Below, one piece after another: positions 58,437 to 64,000 of a DNA stretch of 64,000 nucleotides. Source of the stretch: Saccharomycopsis malanga. Lineage: Eukaryota > Ascomycota > Saccharomycetes > Ascoideales > Saccharomycopsidaceae. The notes beneath the pieces are model-generated. The model was given only the letters and a program-made list of their open reading frames with translations. It had not been told where the DNA came from and did no database searches. The stretch covers positions 1,612,001 through 1,676,000 of the forward strand of contig CP025322.1 of assembly GCA_004014935.1 (NCBI GenBank), in the 5' to 3' direction. The stretch's first letter is position 1. The number at the start of each line of letters is the position of its first letter. A program made the translations under genes and the position numbers.

Positions 58437-61076
58437 TCAAGATGGATTGAAAGGCAACAAGCCGAATGGAGATTGTTCGTCGATATCCAACTCTGTTTCG
58501 TATGGATAATCGGAGTAAAAAATGCCGTAGTTGTTAGGGTCTGCGAACGAGTTTGGCGCTGGCTCGTAATGCAAAGGATGGTGTTCCGAGACGGGGATCT
58601 GCTGGATGGTGTGTTGAGAAGAAGCAGATGATACAGGAGCATTAGATATATCTTTAGCTACATCTGTTGGGTTAGTCATGAATGACAATTGGGTGTTTTG
58701 ATGAAACTGTTGTTGAAATCCCACATTTGATTGTGATCCGCTGAGATTATTCATTTGCGAGGAGTCATTATAATCCATAAATTGAGGAGTGCTTGGAAAC
58801 GTGTTTGGATTGATATTATTCATAGCATGTTGCTGATGCGATTGATTGGTCAGTGTGTTTGAGCTTTGTGGGGCAGTAGGTTTGAGATATCTAATGTTGT
58901 CCCAGAAATCAATACCTTCTTCTGCTTCTTCAGGCTCATAAGCAGCCTTTTTGTTGATCAACGCGCTTCTATGGATATTTGCAGAGTTCTCACCAGTCCG
59001 AGGAGTGGTATTGACGGAATTGACGTTTGATCTTGAAGAATTAAGACCAGACTTAGGCGATTTACTGAATTTCGACGACGTAGCTGATGAAACAGAAGAA
59101 ACAGATTTTCTTCTAGAATTAGCAGAAGGTGTAGATGTAAGTGATGGTCTTTTTGAAATGCCCAACGTGCCTGCTGATGCCTGTTTCTGGTGTTTTCTAG
59201 CATTGAGATTATATAATACATTGTTGTCTGTTTCAATGTCAGGATACTGCGAGACGAGCAGCTTTGATGTCAGAGAAAGGCCAGGAGACTGCTTCTGGGT
59301 GCCTTTTGAAGACAGGAGTTTCCCCGCAAGCTGGCGCAACCGCAAGTAGTTGATATCCTGTACATGGTTTTTAGCAGACGAGCTATTGTTAGAGATATTG
59401 TTGGCAGAGTCATTCATGACGGAGAGTTTTAAGCCAAAATCTGCACATTTGTTGAAAAACTCAGATACAGATGTTTTGGAAGCATCAAAATCACCCTCGT
59501 TCCCAAACTGGTTGCCAAATAAGTCACTAAGCAGCACAGACTTGCCGTTGACAACTACGGTGCCTGGCAATTGTCTTTTATCAGTAATAGGAGTGGTTAT
59601 AGGTTTGTAATTAAACGGTTTATCATCGGTGACGGCCGGAAATTGACTATTGCTGAGAAGAAAGTCATTTGAAAGCATTGAGCCAGATATAGCATCATTC
59701 ATGTTTTCCTCGGTTAATACCACAGGTGATTGCAACGGATCGCCGAAAGTAGAACTATGAGACCGAGGATTGATGTCATCATCAACACTCGTCTGCAAAC
59801 CAACCAACGCCTTTTCAGCCTCATTATGAATGCTGGACGACGTCGCTAGACCCCCTAAATACATTCCGTCACGGCTAGGAACCATGCGGCCGGAATAGAG
59901 GGGCACCGAGCGGCAGTCGTCGGTGATGATTGCCTTTTCAAAGGTCCGCGAGAGCAGAGTAATGGGAGTGGTGGTGGTAGTGGAATGGCTGGAATTGCTG
60001 TTTTGAGGCAATGTATATGCACCAGTACTGTTCAGAAGCAGCAGGCGTTTACTGAGAGGCGGTGTAGCGACCGAAGGGGTCGAAGAGACGCTTTTGGTTC
60101 TCAGTTTCGACTTGGTGGGTCTTTTAGTAGTCACTGTAGTAGGAGTAGAAGGAGCACTGGAGCTTATGTTGGAATTTGTAGCGAAATCCAATTTGAAAGA
60201 GTTGTTCTTGTTGGATGGTTTAGAAGTGGCATCTACAAACTCTTTCATGGCTTGAACAGCTTGTGAGACTTGCGGGTGAGCTTTTCCTCGGGTGACATCA
60301 GTGATGATCTTTCTCCACCGGTTTCTACACGTTAAGGAAGGTCTGCTTTTCATTCCAAATGACACGGTTCTCCACCGGGTACCATGCTGTTTGACAAGAC
60401 CAATGAGCATCAAGTCTTCCGAGGTGTCCCAGTCTCTGAGCCGGTTGTGGGTCATTGAGGGATCAAGCACTTCAATGTACCGTTTGGCACACTGGTCGTC
60501 GGTTCTACCGGGGATTTCCAACGCCACCTTCTGCCAGGACGGTCCGTATTTTTTGAATGCGTTTAATAACAACTCGTCTTCTGTTTTGGTCCATCGACCC
60601 TTTTTCAAATTAGGATCAAGCGAATTGGACCATCTTTTGCGACAGTCCTTGGGTTTCCGCAGCGCTATCTGGCTGGCTATTTGATCCCACGAAATAAGGT
60701 CATTGTAGGAAGTCACATTGGTAGGTAATTGGGAAGTATATACAAACTTTCCGACAACTTTACTAGAATCAAGTTGATTAGATGACGTATGCTGGTTTGA
60801 TTTGGCCGAAGAAGACGACGATGAAGAAGAAGGCGGTGTTTGTAAGGAGTCGGTTTGTTTATTAATGTAAATTCCATGGATACTAAGGGATTCTTCGACA
60901 AGACGTAATAATAAAGCATCTTCATCTTTACTCCAAGGCTTCCGGCATCCTCTCCGGAATGTCTGGATCCCAAGATCTTCCGTTATTTGCAAAGGATCAA
61001 TAGGCTCTATCTTCTTTTTAGGAGGCTTTGATTTGAGCTCTTTTTTGCTCTTTGCACCGCTTTTAAGAATAGACAT
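58437..61076 (-). CDS. BAS1: Bas1 Myb-type transcription factor
   Basis: The ATG at 61076 (MSILKSGAKSKKELKSKPPK) gives 879 residues. Three Myb repeats are present: R1 at about 42-153 (CRKPWSKDEDALLLRLVEE), split by a Ser-rich insertion and resuming at SWDQIASQIALRKPKDCRKR; R2 at about 160-205 (GRWTKTEDELLLNAFKKYG, DDQCAKRYIEVLDP); and R3 at about 213-262 (DWDTSEDLMLIGLVKQHGTR, LTCRNRWRKII). Conserved tryptophans are W48, W129, W148, W161, W180, W215, W234 and W253. The rest is Ser/Thr/Asn-rich with an acidic C-terminus (YETELDIDEQSPFGLLPFNP) that could activate transcription. Bas1, with Pho2 in S. cerevisiae, activates purine, one-carbon and histidine genes. Length is near the yeast protein (811). 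Confidence 0.9.
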   Translation of the reverse strand: MSILKSGAKSKKELKSKPPKKKIEPIDPLQITEDLGIQTFRRGCRKPWSKDEDALLLRLVEESLSIHGIYINKQTDSLQTPPSSSSSSSSAKSNQHTSSNQLDSSKVVGKFVYTSQLPTNVTSYNDLISWDQIASQIALRKPKDCRKRWSNSLDPNLKKGRWTKTEDELLLNAFKKYGPSWQKVALEIPGRTDDQCAKRYIEVLDPSMTHNRLRDWDTSEDLMLIGLVKQHGTRWRTVSFGMKSRPSLTCRNRWRKIITDVTRGKAHPQVSQAVQAMKEFVDATSKPSNKNNSFKLDFATNSNISSSAPSTPTTVTTKRPTKSKLRTKSVSSTPSVATPPLSKRLLLLNSTGAYTLPQNSNSSHSTTTTTPITLLSRTFEKAIITDDCRSVPLYSGRMVPSRDGMYLGGLATSSSIHNEAEKALVGLQTSVDDDINPRSHSSTFGDPLQSPVVLTEENMNDAISGSMLSNDFLLSNSQFPAVTDDKPFNYKPITTPITDKRQLPGTVVVNGKSVLLSDLFGNQFGNEGDFDASKTSVSEFFNKCADFGLKLSVMNDSANNISNNSSSAKNHVQDINYLRLRQLAGKLLSSKGTQKQSPGLSLTSKLLVSQYPDIETDNNVLYNLNARKHQKQASAGTLGISKRPSLTSTPSANSRRKSVSSVSSATSSKFSKSPKSGLNSSRSNVNSVNTTPRTGENSANIHRSALINKKAAYEPEEAEEGIDFWDNIRYLKPTAPQSSNTLTNQSHQQHAMNNINPNTFPSTPQFMDYNDSSQMNNLSGSQSNVGFQQQFHQNTQLSFMTNPTDVAKDISNAPVSSASSQHTIQQIPVSEHHPLHYEPAPNSFADPNNYGIFYSDYPYETELDIDEQSPFGLLPFNPS

Positions 61077-61199
61077 TGTGGATTGTTCCTCAGACTCTGA
61101 TTTTGAATGTTGAATGTTGGTTTTAAAACTATAGAAATATAAGTATCCATATAGCTGGAGGGCAAAGAAAAACAAAAGAACACGCAAACACAGCGGAAG

Positions 61200-61440
61200 C
61201 TCTATAGGTTTTGTTGTTATCCCTTCCTTAAAGGAAGGTTGATTAATTGATCAAGCTGAGTAAAAAAATGGAGTAGGCATTCGTCTAAGTACCGAGGACC
61301 GGATTTTTCGTGCACGTGACCTACTCACAGTCAAGCGAAGCCTTTGAGGCTCGTCCGGGGCCGTCTGGGAGCCATTCCGGGATAGCCCGAGTTAAAAAAT
61401 GACGTTTTGGATGGCTCCCCGTGGAACATCCAAGCGATGG
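61200..61440 (-). promoter_or_regulatory. BAS1 upstream GC-rich patch with CACGTG and an inverted repeat
   Basis: CACGTG lies at 61313-61318 (in TGCACGTGAC), about 240 bp upstream of the BAS1 start. A GC-rich patch at 61340-61430 carries the inverted repeat GGGAGCCAT (61367-61375) and ATGGCTCCC (61411-61419), plus TTCCGGGA and TCCGGGGCC. Its role is unknown. Confidence 0.4.
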
Positions 61441-61797
61441 CGACAGACAGTCAGTCAGTCTGGACTAGGTTTCATTACAATTAATGTGTTCCAATTTAGT
61501 TCCGGTCTACAAGCCCAATTTAGCTCATATGGCTTTTACCGGCGATCCTTGCTGAAAATTGGGTGTGACGCTCCAGTATTATTATCCCATACTGATCTGC
61601 CCATATAATCAGTGTACAAGGTGGTGTATTATTAGATGTGTCACAGACAATAAGACGTATTCAATCTCTCGTGTAAAATGTATTACTGTTCTACAATTGA
61701 ATTTTACTTTACTGAACCTTTTCCATCCCATCCCTTGTAGGATTTCCACATAATTATATACATCTATCAAGTAAAAATGCTAATACCATTGATAATA

Positions 61798-61832
61798 ATG
61801 AAATCAATGAAATCAATGAAATCAATGAAATA
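61798..61832 (+). repeat. Tandem 9-bp repeat ATGAAATCA, three copies plus partial
   Basis: Exact copies at 61798-61806, 61807-61815 and 61816-61824, then ATGAAATA. Confidence 0.95.
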
Positions 61833-62105
61833 ATTTTCACAACAATATGATTTATCGTCATGGTTACCACCGAAGATCTGATGTCCGCTCCTTATTGTTA
61901 TATATCAACAGGCTAAAACATGTTCTTCAACTCCTTGACTGCATTTATCAATTTCATTTTATTCATACTCCACTTTCCAGCAAGCTTCAACTAGTCTCTG
62001 TGTTCATACCAAGGCAACCATACCCCTTTAGAATCACATAAAAGCTCCAAGAATCCCTATATTTTACAGTCTAACCCATTACACCTAATTTAATCTCCTG
62101 CGTTC

Positions 62106-62351
62106 TTACAAACCAATAGTATTAGTCCGGGACGAGTCAAAATATCGCTTTGCATTTGTTTCCCTTTGATCACGGCCTCCCTTTTCCGTCTGACTTCTCG
62201 CTCTCAATGTCTCAATTTGTAGTTTCCCCCACCTGCCTTTTTCTTTCACATCCTGAATTTCAGAATTACCATGTTTTTGAGGATACCCACTTTTAACTTT
62301 TGCGGTTTCTAATACCCACCATATTACAGATCCAATGCCACCCTGAAGCCA
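62106..62351 (-). pseudogene. Coding-like relic, 81 open codons, unknown family
   Basis: On the minus strand a frame without a start codon stays open for 81 codons to a stop at 62106-62108. It reads like real protein: WLQGGIGSVIWWVLETAKVK, then YPQKHGNSEIQDVKEKGRWG and AKRYFDSSRTNTIGL. It is markedly less AT-rich than its flanks. Sequence further upstream on the same strand is also protein-like but broken. No family was recognised. A decayed gene is the simplest reading; an exon of an undetected gene is possible. Confidence 0.4.
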
Positions 62352-63172
62352 TCAATTAGTTCTAATAGTAAAGTGTAATCATTCCGCCATCATGGCTCCC
62401 AAATCTTTCAATTAAGATGTCCCTTTCAGAGTCTAATCACTATTACAGATTGTCTTTATACAAATGCTATCGTAATCCTTTCATCACTTTGAATAGAAAG
62501 GGGCAAGTGATTTTTTCCAAGTCCAAGTCTTTGCAGATCTTCCATATGGTTCCCAGCATGCAGCGGACGTAGACGGTATATTATTTAGTTGAATTACTAT
62601 GAACACACTATTTTGTTAGGTTTCTTGTAATATGTTATTAATTATGATAACTTTGGCCTTTTAATGGGTAGATAGGATAAATTAGACGCCCCTATTAACG
62701 AAATTCAGGTATTCGACAACAAATATTCTCATTTAGAAAAACTCTGTTTTACTTCAATTTCTATTGACGATGCTTTACTAAAAATGTATTAAAAGTAACT
62801 CAATATGCCTTTAGTTTTCAACTTTTAACAAAAATATTTTTTTTTTATCTAAGGACCCTCGTTAAAGGTTTTTGTATAACCAGAAGCGCTAAACTCATGG
62901 ATTTATATCTTTTAACGTTTCATCTAACCTCATTTTTACCTTAAAAAACCCTTTAGTATTTTGTTCCCTCCGTTGAGAGATTACATCCATTTGTCGAGAG
63001 TCCATACAATCTTTGTTCCAAAAAGATTCCCATTTTGGTGGATAGGCCCATTTAGCCATAAACATATAATAAAGTTAATCGTCAAATTATCTATAATCAA
63101 GTAAATACTTCAGTTAGTCCTAGATAGTTATAATGCTATATCTCTATAAGTGTTAAGCGAAAGAAAAAGCTC

Positions 63173-64000
63173 TTATGCATCTGTTGACTCTTTTTTTGAG
63201 CTTGAGCCTATTTGTAATGTTTTCAACAACTCGTCACTGCCGGTAGGTTCATCAAGCAAGCGATGGTCATCATGCGGAAAAATTTTTGGCAAGAGCATAG
63301 CGACTGCGGCAAAGAACAATAAGACAGCAGGAAACGCTATAGCTGCTTTTGTCTGGCAGATTGCAAACTCACAAGCAAAGGCAATTAAATTGATTCCAGT
63401 GTATAAATATAACCACTTTATACTAGAGAGTTTACCAAAAGTTGCGTATCTTGGATTTTGGTTGAGAAAACGTTTGTCTGTACATAAATACCTTATTTTT
63501 TGTACGATTTCGTTGCCATTCAATCCAGTGAGTCCCATGATGAAAAATAAGCCAGCAAATACTGCTTGAGGGACAGTGCCCAATACTATGAGTAATGGAT
63601 GGCTCATCATGCCTAAAGTTAAAAGTCCCTGGCCAGTGTTTGTCAATCGTTGTTCCACGACCCCTACAAGCTGCATTTGATAAATGTTTTCACCATCTTC
63701 CTCATTAGTGTCCACAGACTTTTCAGAGGTATCTATGTTTTGGTCGTCGTCTTTCTTCCCTAAAGGTTTTGGAACTCTTTTGTAGCAGCAAAGAGATGTA
63801 GTGTGTAGAGGAGCCTGTGGAATGAGCCCGTTTGGAAAAGGAACACCAATAAGACCAGTAATTCCGGTTGTGATTCCAAGCAAGAAAAAATCCCAATGGA
63901 AAGCAGAAGGTTTACGCAAGCGAAACCGAGAATCTTGAGCCATTAAAGATGAAACATTGTGGTCAAAATAAAATAGCAAAGTCAACAAGAGACCAAAGGG
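63173..64000 (-). CDS. BOR1: BOR1-type borate/bicarbonate transporter, 5' end cut by window edge
   Basis: The frame is open from the right edge (64000) to a TAA at 63173-63175, giving the last 275 residues of a membrane protein. Family blocks are clear: PFGLLLTLLFYFDHNVSSLM, AQDSRFRLRKPSAFHWDFFL, GLIGVPFPNGLIPQAPLHTT, VVEQRLTNTGQGLLTLGMM and VPQAVFAGLFFIMGLTGL. Several membrane segments remain, and the tail is polar, ending SSSKKESTDA. Bor1 belongs to the SLC4 anion transporters and exports borate; in yeast it sits in the plasma membrane or vacuole. The insertion between CCYKRVPKP and YQMQLVGVV is acidic. Confidence 0.93.
   Translation of the reverse strand, partial: PFGLLLTLLFYFDHNVSSLMAQDSRFRLRKPSAFHWDFFLLGITTGITGLIGVPFPNGLIPQAPLHTTSLCCYKRVPKPLGKKDDDQNIDTSEKSVDTNEEDGENIYQMQLVGVVEQRLTNTGQGLLTLGMMSHPLLIVLGTVPQAVFAGLFFIMGLTGLNGNEIVQKIRYLCTDKRFLNQNPRYATFGKLSSIKWLYLYTGINLIAFACEFAICQTKAAIAFPAVLLFFAAVAMLLPKIFPHDDHRLLDEPTGSDELLKTLQIGSSSKKESTDA

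Larger units (their letters stand above)
61441..63172. other. 1.7 kb region between BAS1 and BOR1
   Basis: There is no intact gene. A 9 bp tandem repeat sits at 61798-61832 and a coding-like relic at 62106-62351, both listed separately. The stretch 62640-63120 is AT-rich with nothing recognised. Confidence 0.5.

Noticed and set aside
57769-58440. Several Phe/Leu-rich minus-strand frames resembling membrane proteins
   Set aside because: They arise from A-run-rich DNA (TTT and CTT codons) and have no membrane-protein motif spacing or conserved residue.
62417-62572. A 51-residue plus-strand frame starting MSLSESNHYYRL
   Set aside because: It is antisense to protein-like sequence upstream of the relic at 62.2 kb and has no promoter or family support.

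Overview
The window is nuclear DNA of a budding yeast, most likely of the CUG-Ser (CTG) clade. The evidence is compact genes with few, short introns carrying GTATGT or GTAAGT donors and TACTAAC branch sites, ascomycete-specific genes (AIM14, BIG1, SWM1, SPO12, BAS1), a TSC2 gene that S. cerevisiae lacks, and a CTG codon in SMI1 (1246-1248, minus) where the S. cerevisiae protein, as I recall it, has serine. I cannot name the species.

Layout. 1-10.5 kb: SMI1/KNR4 (cut by the left edge), a tRNA-derived SINE with a long (AAT)n tail, AIM14/YNO1 NADPH oxidase, intron-containing RPS0, and NAS6 and PHB2 diverging from a promoter with a perfect proteasome control element. 10.7-24.7 kb: a spliced SPO12 homologue, two small unassigned ORFs, a CUE-PIP-AlkB-GRF dioxygenase, TSC2, PUF3 with an intron after 13 coding bases, and an unassigned coiled-coil gene. 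25.6-37.3 kb: a second SINE just upstream of CIN2, then SFL1-type regulator, GPI1, RSM27, a mitochondrial carrier, a cluster of overlapping SINE pieces, and RDI1. 37.3-42.4 kb: a 3.4 kb gene-free stretch, GC-richer in its right half, that serves as promoter of a GAP1-type amino acid permease. 43-53.4 kb: SINE copies, a FAS1-domain protein, SWM1/APC13, ERC1, an MLH2-like MutL gene and BIG1. 55.4-64 kb: an unassigned disordered protein, BAS1 with a strongly A-rich 3' flank, and BOR1 (cut by the right edge).

The genes are mostly unrelated housekeeping loci. Loose themes are cell wall and surface (SMI1, GPI1, BIG1, SFL1), nitrogen and amino acid supply (GAP1-type permease, TSC2 upstream of TOR, BAS1), DNA repair (AlkB fusion, MLH2) and mitotic exit or anaphase (SPO12, SWM1).

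The most unusual feature is a dispersed short repeat at six or seven loci in nine pieces. Near-complete copies have a Pol III A box and B box, a shared body and a 3' end that runs into (ATT)n. It looks like a tRNA-derived SINE family, a class hardly known in budding yeasts. Also notable are perfect or near-perfect inverted repeats at 22.6 and 54.6 kb and coding-like relics at 48.7 and 62.2 kb.
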